From Osedax fenrisi (taxonomy: Eukaryota > Annelida > Polychaeta > Sabellida > Siboglinidae), in NCBI GenBank assembly GCA_964019155.1, contig OZ025242.1, positions 82,576,577 to 82,640,576 on the forward strand: a DNA stretch of 64,000 nucleotides, in the 5' to 3' direction. Under the pieces are notes generated by a model. That model was not told where the DNA came from. It worked only from the letters and a program-made list of their open reading frames with translations, and did no database searches. The position numbers were made by a program, and so were the translations under genes. Positions within the stretch are counted from its first letter, which is position 1, and every line of letters starts with the position of its first letter. Shown piece by piece: positions 10,031 to 22,013 of this stretch.

Positions 10031-11843
10031 GTTATACTATTATATTTATATTATATAATATTATAAATCTTGGAATGACAACTTATTATATTTAGATGAA
10101 GCGATCGCTATATATTTTACGAGAAGAAGTTGATAATTTACATATTATTTAATAAAATTCAGAAAATATTTTAAAGTAATTCTAGTGTTACCAAATTTAG
10201 TAATTTAGTAATTTAGTATGCACTTTAAAATAATTTTTAAATTAGTAATATATATTATTTAAAATGAATTTTATATAGAAATATATAATTATATTAAATA
10301 GAAAACTATTTTATAGCTATATATAATCTAAATATATAGCAAAATAAATTTAGCAAAATAAATTTAGCAATAGGCAACATATTGAATGAGGAGATGTATT
10401 TATATTGAAAATATTGTTTTCCTATCTATTTACATGTAAATTCATGCTAAATTTGATGACACTAGGATGCCCTTAGTTATATAAAGGAAGATAAAATATA
10501 TATAGTAGATATATTAGATTAAAATCTAAAAATAGAAGTCAATAATATACATAATATTCATAATAATTATAATTATAAACAGAACAAATTCATATAATTC
10601 TTGTAATCATTATTCTGAATAAGATACATGTCATTATGTAATCTTATATGGATTACAATATACAATATTTTTCCTACGAATAATTAAATTAATATATAAC
10701 TTATATAATTATATAACTTATGATATAAAAAATAAATATATTAAATATACTTAAATTAGATATTTAATATTATATATACTCATTTATTTATATAAAAGAT
10801 TTTGAGAAGCAAATATATAACACTCCCTATATATACATAATATGATTAATATTCAGTCCCGCTACTATAGTATCGAAATCACTGAAATAGATTTATGTTT
10901 GGCACTGTTTCTATATAAAAATTATTTCAAATAATGTCAATGCTCAATAAAATTAGCTTTTACTAGTCACATAAATATATATAGCATTTAAAACCAATAT
11001 ATTATATTGATTTATAAAATATATTATTAATGAATACTTAGTTTTCATCATATACATGATAATTTAAAGCATATTATTCTATATTTTAAAAGTGTATAGA
11101 TTGATACTAATTTACGTTATAAATAGAACATAGTTCCATAAATTGACCCTATATAGGTGACGCTGTTAGTTTTTGTATACAAAATTGAATTACAAGATTT
11201 CATGTGAGTGCTATATCTTTTCTTAGGAAAATCTTTGATAAACTTATAAATGTATATGTTAATACAGTTTATATATATATATATATATTAGAATTATAAA
11301 TAAGTATAATATATGTTAAATATAATGTTTTTATATTGTATTCAACATTATAATATTATATGGTTATATTATATATTATCAATATATTTAAAATATAACT
11401 ATTCATGTTTTACATATAAAATCATTATTTCAGGTATAATATATTTATTTACTAATTACATTTATCCCTATATTAATAAGTATTATTTTTTTTTTATATA
11501 TATATAAACAATAATTATGAACATTTTTACTATTATATTAAAATCAGCATTTTAATATGAAAATGTACTTGCAATTTTAGAAATTAAATTCTATACATCC
11601 ATCTTGTTTATATTTGTACTAAAATTATTGAATTAGATTACTCTTGCTTTTATGCAATGATAGATCGGAATACGCATTGGATTGAAACTATATCCTTGGC
11701 TTATCTTTATTACTAATCAGTAATCATGAATGATATTTAATTTATAAATCAATTTTATTAATATCAATTCATATTAATTTAATTTTATTAAATATATTTT
11801 ATGTACAGTACCATAAAAATAAACAAAAAATAATCGCAAATAT
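10031..11843. repeat. Tandem duplication, copy 2 (exon deleted)
   Basis: Same sequence as 6488-8493, but at 11593-11597 it passes directly from 'aaattctata' to 'catccatcttgttta'. It therefore skips the exon found at 8034. The bases 'ta' are shared at both deletion edges, typical of microhomology-mediated loss. No gene is present in this copy. Confidence 0.9.
10794..11237. mobile_element. AAAGATTTT-TIR MITE, copy in tandem duplication 2
   Basis: Second copy produced by duplication of the host segment, not by transposition, because the flanks are also duplicated. Confidence 0.75.
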
Positions 11844-11849
11844 AACTAA

Positions 11850-12680
11850 AGTATATTGTAAAAATAAATGTAAAATTATCGATAAAATAAATAAAATATT
11901 TAATAAATTTGATTATAAAATTATATTTTTTGAATATTGATAATATATTAGATATCAGTTTGTTTTTGATTCTATTTAATTATTTGGGAGGATTTATTTG
12001 TTATCTTATAAATAAAATAGTTGTTGTAAATTTAATTATGACAAAGTGTAGGATAAAAGCATTACATAGAATAATAAATGAAATGTAAGAAATCAATATT
12101 TGTACTAATCTTCATATTTTGAGGTTTCAAAGAATTCACTTTTATGCTTTCTTTATGCTCCATTCTTTTGCTTCAATTGACTTCATTTCTAAGAGATTTA
12201 TATACAAATGAATTTAAATTGTATTATTATTCTATATATCCTACATGTATTATGGTGCTTTACTTTCTAGTATAATATGTTTTGGCTAATAGAACAAATA
12301 TGAAAATTTAATATTATATCATTTTCATTTTCATATTCTTATATCTATATAATATATCTGTTAATTTAGTTACTGATTTATATATTATTATCTTACAACA
12401 AACAGATTTAAATGTGATAATATTAATAGTATATAAACGTATAATCATTGGGATATTATTATTTTAGGTGATTTTATAAATCAAAAAATAGACTGATTTT
12501 ATATTTAGTTGACGGAATTTACGTTATTATTTGCATTTATATTATTTAAAACTTTTTTTAAAATTATTAGATATTATAGGTATATATATTAGTTTTATTT
12601 TATATTATTAGCATTTATATTAGTTTTAAATTCACTTATAATAAAAAACATGTTTATGTGTTTATTAATTATGTGTCATA
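11850..12680. other. AT-rich spacer, no gene seen
   Basis: Long A/T runs with no open frame of protein-like composition and no clear repeat structure. Confidence 0.6.
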
Positions 12681-12689
12681 AGTTATCAA

Positions 12690-13300
12690 ATCACTTATGT
12701 GTATAACAAGATATCATTGGTTGAAAAGATACCCTTTCAAACAGACAATTTTGAAATTTACTTTCTATAATTAGCTCTGTCTAGTCAATACGTTATATTC
12801 TTGTATTTATTTTAAATTATTCATTATTTATTTGTTATAATACTTTATAACTATTATTAAACTATTACTATAAATATAAATTTATATTTTTCTATTTTAT
12901 AACTTCTATACATATATTTATTTGTATATCTAATTATAATATATATATTTGAGTACTACTCTATATTAGTACTAATTATTATTATTTCAGTGTTGTTTGT
13001 ATACCATTATATTTTACTTGTCATTTATATATATAAACGTAATATATATATATGATAATATTTGATAATATTTTGTGATTATTTGTTTAACAAAACTTTG
13101 AACGTCATTTTCTCAAGTTTCTACTTTTTCATATAGTAACCTCATGTAAACCCTACTACTTTTTTAATTTTTATTATTTTTATCTGAAATTTTTACTATA
13201 AATATAAAAAATTTACATCTATAGGAATCCTTTTGGATTTATTATTATATTTTATATTAATTAAATAAATGATGATAAACTTGCATTTTAATGAACAAAA
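12690..13300. repeat. Dispersed repeat, also at 38700-39330
   Basis: The two copies share long exact blocks such as 'cacttatgtgtataacaa', 'ggttgaaaagataccct' and 'tctagtcaatacgttatatt' in the same orientation. Nothing coding is recognised. The copies could be an autonomous-element remnant or a segmental duplication. Confidence 0.75.
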
Positions 13301-13339
13301 TTGGGTTTTGGTTTGGGTTTGTGTTTTTATCGTTATACT

Positions 13340-13363
13340 GGGTGGTTTGGGTTTTGGGTTGGG
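13340..13363 (+). other. Putative G-quadruplex motif
   Basis: Four GGG runs are separated by loops of 6, 4 and 2 bases (TGGTTT, TTTT, TT), fitting the standard G3N1-7 pattern. It is embedded in a GGTTTTGGTTTGGG-type tract. The complementary C-rich tract recurs at 29296-29316, in both cases next to the repeated coding unit at 13383/28846. Confidence 0.6.
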
Positions 13364-13382
13364 TTTAAATAATTTATTAGTT

Positions 13383-13524
13383 AGTTCTGATTAAAGTTGT
13401 ACAGGTAGGTGTAACACACTGTTGATGTCTTAATATGTTGACTATACTGGGACGGGTGAATGTAGAGGTGGTTTCTCTGTCTACAGCCCCCCATAGAACT
13501 CCCTGGGACGGTGACATTAATAAA
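13383..13524 (-). pseudogene. Partial copy of the YIHPSQYSQH coding repeat
   Basis: A short fragment of the unit that is fuller at 28846-29215, 41740-42200 and 44630-45100. Read on the minus strand it contains the GSSMGGCR segment. Where the other copies have TAG, this copy has CAG (complement at 13477-13479), so the ancestral codon was probably glutamine. Confidence 0.75.
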
Positions 13525-13529
13525 ATTAA

Positions 13530-15400
13530 TATATGTAGACTCGAGAAACAAGAGATCTATTGTTAATTATAAATATTAATAAATAGATAAAATAAATATT
13601 TGATCATACATAACTACTAAAACATGTATATATCTTTTAAATGTGTTTATAATTAAATATTCTAGATAAATTTCATCATATGATATTGAAGTTATAGAAA
13701 AATAATATTTAGATTATATAAATATATAATTATTTATCCTTTAAACCAATATTTCTCAGTTTCATGTTTTTTTCAAATTCTAAATATATAAAGAAATACT
13801 ATTTTAGTTTTAAATATTTAAACTACATTTGTTCCTACGATATTCTAAATTTATTAATAAAGAGTAATCCTAACTTCAATTTAAATATTTATAAATTTTA
13901 TAAATTTCTATAGCAAAATTAAACATTAAAAACAAAAATTGGCAACATTTATTTTTAAAATCCTAATATCTCATTGTTTTTATTATATAAAATTCCGAAG
14001 GATAATGGATAAAATTCATAGTTAGGTGTATTGTAGAGCTAATATATTTTAATACTATTTTTTTTTAATTTAAAAAAATATAAATATTGAAGAAGGAGTA
14101 AGCTTTTTAGTAGACCCATTTTTTCTACCCTTAAATTAAATCTATTTATGAAGACATTTACAACTATTTTAAAATTACAAGACTACAATTATTATTTGTT
14201 TACTTAGTATTATGTGATTTATATATATATATATATTTCAAATTACTATATTAGTAAAATATAAAATTATTATTTTTAATATCATATTATTCTTTATTTA
14301 TTTCAATAAAGTATGTTATCATTAGAAAATATTTCAACTTTATACTTTTGACAAATATATGATCAAATAAAATATCATTCAATAAATAAATTCACTTAAA
14401 ATAAAAAACATGTTTATTAACTTATTAAATATGAGTCATAAGTTATGACATATCATTTATATTATATATTAATATGTACTTTCTATAAATATAATAGAAT
14501 TTATTACATTAAGAATTTACATTAATAATTATTAATCTAGATTATAATCTATGTGCATTTTTTATTTAATTTTTACAAAAAACTTAATTAAATTCATTTA
14601 TAATTTAAAAAATTAAAAAATTAATTTTAAATATGTTTAAATCAAGTTTTATTTAGCATAACTAAAACATATATGTATACAATAAAACAGCAATTTTAAT
14701 TAGTAAACAATCTGCAATGTTGTATTGGTTATACTATCAATTAACAAAAATAAACTATAATATTCAAGTTTACATGTACAATTGTTGTATAGTTATTATA
14801 ATACTGATAATAACTCAATGGAATGATACACATTTTATAATAGAGCAACTGCTATTATTTTGAATTTTGTTTATATACTAATGAATTTATAAGTATAGAC
14901 ATTTAAAAAATTGTAAATCAATTATTTCATATATTTATTATTTATGAAAACATACTCTGAATTATAATTTGTCATTCATTTTTAATTATTATTGATGACT
15001 TTTTATGATACAAATATGCTTATGGTATATATTATAACTACTTTTTTATTCAATAATTTTAATAGTAAGTTTATATTTATAAATTAGAAATATATATGTA
15101 TAACAAATTAAACTTAATATTATGTTATGTATAAATGTATATTGAATCATAGATATAAATTGAAATGTATATTGAATCATAGATATAAATTGAAATGTAT
15201 ATTGAATCATAGATTTAAATAATATTAATAAATTAATGTCGCTATCAATTTTCATAAAGTAAATTATAATGTTATATACCACCTAATTTGAATTATTAGC
15301 ACTATGACTTAACTTTTATAAATGCACTAAATTAAACATGAATATGTTAAGTAATTTCATATGCGCATATAGAATTGATGCTTGAGAGAGATTATTAATC
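13530..15400. other. AT-rich spacer with a 30-bp triplicated repeat
   Basis: No gene is seen. At 15137-15215 a 30-bp unit ('tgaatcatagatataaat' core) is repeated three times in tandem. A minus-strand open frame across it (QFISMIQYTF repeats) is judged a by-product of the 30-bp period. Confidence 0.6.
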
Positions 15401-17311
15401 CTATGATATTGCAATATTTACTCTGCAACCAAAACTTGTGCTCGCGATGTTAAACCTAACGGAGCAAAGAGCCAAGGCAATCATCAAGGTCGTTTGAGGT
15501 CGTTCTAATGCAATATTCACAACGTTCGAACGCAAGGCAACGCACTCTTCATGATACTAATGTATTCACATGATCCCAGTCCTTTCGTACAAAGATCCAT
15601 TACCTTAAATAACATAAGGTATCTCGGACTGTATGTGTTAGTCATCATATATGAGGTTTGATTGAGAGGTAGAGATTGACTACTAGAGGTTAGGTATCAA
15701 TATTAACCTATATATTGGATAATGCTAGAGAGCCAAACAGTTGGGTTATTATCCACTTCTGATGGAGCAAAGAATGATGCATTATAAACATGCTGGATAA
15801 ACACCGCAGTACAAAACTCATCCCATTTAGGGTTTGAGACATAAGGACTACGTTTCTCTATGATTATAGTTTATATTGCAGTATCATAGATTTACAGAGA
15901 CTAGTAGAGGCATTATGAGAAATCTGATGAAATGAGAAAACATGTTATAAATGAGAGTAGAGGAGTATGACATTAGGTATTAACCTTGACTCCTGCGAGA
16001 ATTCAAGTAGTTGAGACGAAAAATCGAGATATCAGACGAGTTCATGGTTTACAGGACAATATGAAACATATAATTTACATTTAGGTAATTCATCTGGATC
16101 GAGAATAGTTGACAAACTTTTATTTTCAAGAAGAGTAATACTTTCCTGTAATGTTAAAATATAAATCAATTCAATCATATTTAATGATTTGTAGTATTTG
16201 TTTATGAATTAGATAACCTTAGAAGGAATAATCTTCTAATAAAAGCTATTATGTAATACTGCGGCGGCTTTACTGACATCAACAATCATCCTTATAGTAG
16301 GCAGTGTGGTAGTGACATTCAGACAAGAATTTCTTGACTAGGAAGAAAACATAATGAATAATATAATAATAAACTAATAAAATATAATATTGATAGATTT
16401 ATATATAATATAGATATGGAGACTTATAGCAAGAACCTATCATAAGACATCCATAGAGCGCCGTAATAATGTCAACAGAAGGTGAATATACAAGAGCAAC
16501 GTGATCCCCATGTTAAGTTTTCTTCAGAAACATGAGCCTATCAGCTCCGCTTTCTTCAAAAGTTGTTAGCAGGTTACAGCTTCTATTAAAAAAATAGTAT
16601 TCGTTATCAGTGGATGGTAGAGTATAAGTGTGTATGGGGCATCGATATAAAGAAAGTGGATAATCAATTGAATGTAGTGTATGGCACTTTCCGCTACGAG
16701 CGCTGCAGTCGAAACCCACTATCTGGCCCACTACTTTTTATTTATAATAATATGTATTTATCATATATATATTGATAATCACTACCAATTTTAATATACT
16801 ATCGATACTAAAAATAAAATTATATATTTAAAATACATAATATCAACAGTTATAATACTATTTTATTGATTTTATTGATATTTATAATTTAAATCCATTG
16901 ATATAGATAGAAGTCACTTTAATCTATTTCGACGAAAAGACTACTGTTTCAATATTTGACATATATAATATGACTAATATCCAATAAAAATCACTGATAC
17001 CATTTACTTAATTTATCGATAAAAGTGTCATTCACGTGTCTATCTTTTACATGCATTGCGTGCGTCAATTGCTTATCCACTTTCTTTATATCGATGGTAT
17101 GGGGTTGTAAAATATCAGAAAATTTAAAAAAATTATATTTTTAACATGGCAGAAATCTCTATAATGAAGTTTATTAATCGCAGTGTATAAACCATTAGGT
17201 TACGAGGTTAAACGATAGGGATATTAAACTTACTCGTTTTATCATCGTGAACAGAGAATGATCCGGTGTAGTCTTTGACCTCCACTTCAATATTTCGGAG
17301 AGGAATTGATA
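15400..17311 (-). pseudogene. DIP2 (disco-interacting protein 2) pseudogene, at least six exons
   Basis: Minus-strand segments between GT..AG junctions match the conserved AMP-binding part of animal DIP2 in order. E1 (17311-17234) is intact: YQFLSEILKWRSKTTPDHSL, donor 'gtaagt'. E2 (16582-16437) has HVALVYSPSVDIITALYGCL with stops and a 1-base deletion before GDHVAL. E3 (16337-16218) has TTTLPTIRMIVDVSKAAAVL. E4 (16145-15985) has LSTILDPDELPKCKLY and a decayed YLDFS-VSTT. E5 (15923-15718) has ISHNASTSLCKSMILQYKL then stops. E6 (15628-~15400) has VMDLCTKGLGS and ASTSFGCRVNIAI. Introns are mostly 60-100 nt. Several stops and frameshifts make this a pseudogene. DIP2 is an animal protein with tandem fatty-acyl-AMP-ligase-like domains, so this places the source in Metazoa. 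N-terminal and later C-terminal exons are not found. Confidence 0.9.
16640..17096. mobile_element. hAT-type MITE with perfect 8-bp target duplication
   Basis: The element is 457 bp. Its TIRs are about 30 bp, start CATCGATATAAAGAAAGTGG at the left, and are the reverse complement at the right with one mismatch. Both sides are flanked directly by GTATGGGG (16632-16639 and 17097-17104). An 8-bp duplication and CA-starting TIR are typical of hAT elements. It has no coding capacity, so it is non-autonomous. It sits in the intron between DIP2 exons E1 and E2. Two much shorter relatives lie at 18437-18482 and 19437-19469. Confidence 0.93.
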
Positions 17312-17319
17312 CTGTAGAT

Positions 17320-18436
17320 GTTATCGTTAGAATATTAGAAACATAATACTCCATAATGATAATTACATAACATTTAATTATAAATCAGAAGATATTAATT
17401 TGAAATTTATTAGCAAAAAAATTAGATATTGTGGAAACCTAACATATCCCATGATAATATATTGGAATAAGGTTTTTATATAAAAATACATAACTTATGT
17501 TGCCTATTAATTAATGTGCAATTTTTAAATCACATTACCTATTTAAAATATTTTATGTTATTATTTTAAATGTCAATTTTTAAATAATTTAACAAATATT
17601 ATATATGAAAAATAACTATTTTCTAATATAAGCGATAAGAAATATATAAATGAATATGTTATATACAATATAAAATATGTAATAGAATTTTTATTTTATT
17701 TTACTTATTATAATCTTGATATATAAAATCTATTAATTTATAATTTAATTAATAATTTTGAATAATATTAAGTATTTACCAAATGCAAAATATAATTAAA
17801 AGTTAAAAAAATGAACCATGGATATTATAACATCTATAAAAATCTAAAATATTTATTAAACATCAATATGAATAAAATATGAATAACAAATTAATAATGT
17901 GTTAATAGTTTGCAAGTTTTGAATGGTGTCGTTGGTAAATAGGAGTAATTAATTTAATTAATAGTAATTTAATAATAAAATATCAATTAAATATATAGTA
18001 TTTTGGTGATAAATTTATCATTATTAAATTTGTATTTAATATTTTCTAACTTGTTAAATTAATAATATATTTTATATCTAGTTATAAAATTGAAAGATAT
18101 TTAATGGTATGCGATATATTTATAAAAGTGAAATTTAAATTACTATATATATTATATATAACCATTTTGTAGAAGTTCGTAATGAATAAAAAATATATTC
18201 AAAAGTATCTGATATTGGATACATATTATAAATATTATTAAATAGAATATTTATTACAAAACCATATAATAAATTATTTTGATGAAACATTAATTAATAA
18301 CTATTACGTTTTTGAATGAATTATAATATTCTAAAAGAAGTAGATTTGATTGATTTACAATTCAATATTTATATAAATAAAATTTAAAATGACAACTGTA
18401 AATAAATAATGAGTAATGCCAGAAAACTCCGCTAGG
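17320..18436. other. AT-rich spacer, no gene seen
   Basis: Expected upstream DIP2 exons were looked for on the minus strand but none is convincing. Confidence 0.55.
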
Positions 18437-18482
18437 CATCGATGTAAAGAACGATTTAAATATATTTTTCTTTATATTGATG
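18437..18482. mobile_element. 46-bp palindromic relative of the hAT MITE
   Basis: It starts CATCGATGTAAAGAA and ends with the complement of CATCAATATAAAGAA, the same TIRs as 16640-17096 with almost no interior. Flanks 'ccgctagg' and 'gtcctatg' do not match well, so the target duplication has decayed or was lost. Confidence 0.65.
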
Positions 18483-18528
18483 GTCCTATGGTAGGTAATA
18501 CCAAAGCCCTTTGGTAATACCAAGGATA

Positions 18529-18548
18529 TATCCATGTCCATGTCCATG
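18529..18548. repeat. CCATGT hexamer tandem repeat within a small palindromic context
   Basis: Three copies of 'ccatgt' are enclosed by 'taccaagga' on the left and 'tccttggta' on the right. They form an inverted repeat that could fold as a hairpin. No gene is assigned. Confidence 0.6.
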
Positions 18549-18894
18549 TCCTTGGTAATACTATAGCGATTAACCAGGTTATCATCATAATACAATATAG
18601 AAAAGATATGCTATAGGAGTGTGTAAACATATAATATGATGAATAAGTGCCTTGATTTGAAAATGGGGGCAAATTCAAATAATATTATTTTGTTTTCAAT
18701 TGCATATGAATATCTGTTAAAATACATCTAATGATTTATAATATAATTTATTATGCAAAAATGTAATAGTGGCTAATATCCCACTAAATACCCATTAAAA
18801 TAGGCACTGCTTGGAGATTGTTAAGCGTATTATACCTTTATCATGTGAACCCAGGATTTGAACATTTACATACTACTAAATTTTACACTATATA

Positions 18895-19348
18895 CAAAGA
18901 TTTTGCGAAGCAAAGATATAACACTCCCTATGCATGCAACGTAATTTAGTTATAGCCCGAACCGCTGCTAGCAGTAGTATCGAAATCACTGAAATAGATT
19001 TAGGTTCGGCTCTGTTTGCATACAACAATGTTTTCATTGCTCTATTAAATTACATGCAATATAAATTAGCTTTTACTCACTAAATATATACTTATAGCAT
19101 TTAAAACATACATATCATATTTGTTTGTTATATATTAGTAATGAACACTTAGTTTTCATCATATAAATATTAATTTAAAGCATATTATTTAACATTTTAA
19201 AAGTGTATAGTTAAATACGAATTTACATTATAAACAACGCATAGTTCCTAAAAGTAACCCGCTATAGGTGGCACCAGGGTATTTTGTATACAAATTCGAA
19301 TTACACGATTTCGCGTAAGTGTTATATCTTTCCTTCGGAAAATCTTTG
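18895..19348. mobile_element. CAAAGATTTT-TIR MITE with 7-bp target duplication
   Basis: The 454-bp element has TIRs beginning CAAAGATTTTGCGAAGCAAA at the left and its near-complement at the right. It is flanked by CTATATA on both sides (18888-18894 and 19349-19355). Internal sequence matches the copy at 26577-27035 in reverse orientation. No coding capacity. The 7-bp duplication is seen again with a different sequence at 26577, so it is likely a true property of the family. Confidence 0.88.
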
Positions 19349-19436
19349 CTATATATAAACCTATATGTTAAATTTATCTGATATTATATATCATTACAAT
19401 ATATATACGTGTGCGGCGCACAGTGCGTGTGTGTAT

Positions 19437-19469
19437 CATCGATATAAATAAACTGTCTTTATATTGATG
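19437..19469. mobile_element. 33-bp minimal hAT-like element with perfect 8-bp duplication
   Basis: The sequence is just the two TIR tips back to back (CATCGATATAAATAA … TTTATATTGATG). It is flanked on both sides by GTGTGTAT (19429-19436 and 19470-19477). This looks like an inserted element that consists almost only of its ends. It lies inside a GT-rich tract, so chance matching of the flank must be considered. Confidence 0.75.
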
Positions 19470-19776
19470 GTGTGTATTTGCGTGTGTGCGCCGCGTGCGT
19501 GTGTGTGGGTACATGCATTATACAATGTATAATATACATGTATATCTAATATGATACTATGAGATAATCGTGACATCACACTATACGATACATGCTACTG
19601 CGTGTGTCCACTATGTCACGTAATCAGTGATTATGCAATCACTGGTGTTTTCATTATGCGTCGCCGGTCATCTAAGCGGTCAGTTAACTGACAATTGTAC
19701 AATTACCGCACCACTCGCACACTAAAGCCGCACATAGTAATCCATTAATTAAAAGATTACAAGTTACGTAAATCTA

Positions 19777-20070
19777 GCACACCACTCCTACCCCCGCACA
19801 CTACTCTTACCCCCGCACACCACTCTTACCCCTCACACTACTCCACCCCCGCACACTACTCTTACCCCCGCACACCACTCCTACCCCCGCACACTACTCT
19901 TACCCCCGCACACCACTCTTACCCCACACACTACTCCTATCCCGCACACTACTCCTACCCCCACACACTACTCCTACCCCGCACAGTGTGCGGCGCACAC
20001 TACTCTTACCCCCGCACACCACTCTTACCCCCACACACTACTCCTACCCCCACACACTACTCCTACCCCC
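19777..20070. repeat. 19-bp C-rich minisatellite
   Basis: About 15 units of 'cacaccactcctaccccc' type run in tandem, alternating between 'ccactc' and 'ctactc' variants. It is interrupted by a palindromic 'gtgtgcggcgcacac' at 19986-20000. That palindrome also occurs upstream at about 19410 ('gtgtgcggcgcacag'). Confidence 0.92.
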
Positions 20071-20173
20071 TTCACAGCACGTATTACATAGTGGTCAATG
20101 TTGTATTATCCTGTTATATGTAATCAGACTGCCACACTCCTCTCTATTATTACAATCGTTACACACTTATAGT

Positions 20174-20178
<5 letters not shown>

Positions 20179-20206
<28 letters not shown>

Positions 20207-20207
20207 C
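20179..20207. repeat. (AT)n microsatellite
   Basis: Pure AT dinucleotide run. Others of this kind lie at 23263-23290, 28600-28657, 33532-33578, 34335-34364, 37607-37665, 39075-39102 and 63739-63769. Confidence 0.95.
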
Positions 20208-20639
20208 TATATTATTTATATATAGCCATTTTAATAGTAAATAATATATAATATTACTACCACCACTACCACCACCACAACATTGCAAATTTAAATATGA
20301 ACTGGGTATGTATACAAGCCACACAACTTGCTATATCTTTACATGTCAAATAATGTAATTGATATTTCATCATTGAATAAATCGTAAATATCTATTTGGA
20401 AAATTATATTTTATATATAAGTTTATTTTAATATTATGATATACATCGCTAAACAATATATGCACATGCAGACAATATAAAAAAAGCACACACACACCAT
20501 GTATAGATGTGTAGACAGCAAACCAGATGTATCCATTGTTTGATTACTGTGTTTGCCAATATTCACAACAATAGAATGCATTGTATTCATTGAATAGCAA
20601 CTTGAAAACAAAGCTATTGTCCAGATGTCAATGACCACA

Positions 20640-21760
20640 GGTCTGAGAAGAATGACACTGTTTATTTATATATCACTATCTTGAAATGCTGCATGAAAGT
20701 TAATATTATAATCTTAATTCTAACTTGTATAATTCTAACCTATATATTTTATTAAATTATGTATACATTACTGATGCAAAATTCTACATTACAAAAATGT
20801 GTCCATTATATTAATAATATATATTTAAGTATTTATTTTATTTATGTATTGGTATAATTATATTTAGTAGTATTACGTTATGATACATTATCAGACCTTT
20901 TTAGATTATAGGTATATAATTTTGGTATAAATATATAATTATATAAAATCATTAAATTTGTATGAATATATAGGAATATATATAGAAGTATATGTAGTGG
21001 TATAAGTTCGAATTACAGGGCCCTACAAATAAATTATATTGTATATGAATATAATTTGTTTTTATTACAATGATTTTGTGAAGCAAATATATGTCATTGT
21101 ATCTATTTACGTGAAATAAACGTTATTGCTGAATAGTATATAATATAGGTGTAAATACCAATAAGTATCTCATAACACTTATGGTTAGGAGGTCTTGGAA
21201 ATACTATCGTTTTAAATAATTTCAATATAGAATTGTCAAACTAATTCTTACATAATACTTTATAATGTTATAAAACATTTATAATTTTATATTGAAAATT
21301 GATCTATTTATTTAGGCCAATTATATTTATGGAATATAGATGTATATTTTAAGAACAATGGTTCTAATTATAAAATAATTTTATATTCTTAAAATAAATA
21401 AGTATATAATAAAAATACTATAAATTAAATATTTATTGTATTCAAAAATGTACATAACTTTTCATTTATTATAGTAATATATTTTCAAATTGACATGTAA
21501 TCAAATATAAATTAAAAATAGAATTTAAATAAATAGTTATCAGTAGGTAGGTATTTTTCATTAATTTCACAAATTCAGTATAGCTTATATGCTATATATA
21601 TATAGATATATCCATAGATATTGAGTGGGGACTCACTCTAATGTATATGTATATATGATATTATATATAATATATAATATATAGATGTATATATGATATA
21701 TAATATATCCTATAGATTTATAGTTGACCTTTTTAACACAACTCTGTAACATACAAATAT
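20640..21760. other. AT-rich spacer, no gene seen
   Basis: Only AT-rich sequence and short (TA)n runs are visible. Confidence 0.6.
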
Positions 21761-21770
21761 ATGCATTAAA

Positions 21771-21808
21771 GCATAGAACTAGAGAGAAAATTCTCTCTAG
21801 CTCTATGC
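21771..21808. other. Near-perfect 18-bp-stem hairpin
   Basis: The arm 'gcatagaactagagagaa' is followed by two bases and then its reverse complement with a single G-T pair. The loop is too short for a typical microRNA precursor. Adjacent repeats of 'gcatta' flank it. Role unknown. Confidence 0.75.
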
Positions 21809-22013
21809 ATTAGCTCATTGCATCCTTTCAGAAAATATTTGATTATAATATAATTTTATTGCTTAAACATTCATTATATTTGTAATATTCATATTATTGA
21901 TAATATACAAGTATACCATACTTGATTAATATAATATATTTATATAAAATATATACATATATAGATGTAGGAAACTATACCTATATATATACCTATATAT
22001 AATTATGTAAAAT

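Noticed and set aside
13300..13370. Interstitial telomere (GGGTTT tract)
   Set aside because: The units are irregular and the tract travels with a dispersed repeat.
15046..15282. Minus-strand ORF with QFISMIQYTF repeats
   Set aside because: It is the by-product of a 30-bp tandem repeat in AT-rich DNA with no other coding support.
15540..15640. Resemblance to mitochondrial LSU rRNA (complement of 'gtacgaaaggactgg')
   Set aside because: The same bases translate on the minus strand as CTKGLG within a long ordered DIP2 match, which explains the region much better.
16513..16731. Minus-strand 72-codon ORF as one gene
   Set aside because: It crosses from the hAT MITE into the DIP2 exon in the wrong frame, so it is a chance fusion.
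21771..21808. microRNA precursor
   Set aside because: The stem is short and the loop is only about two bases.
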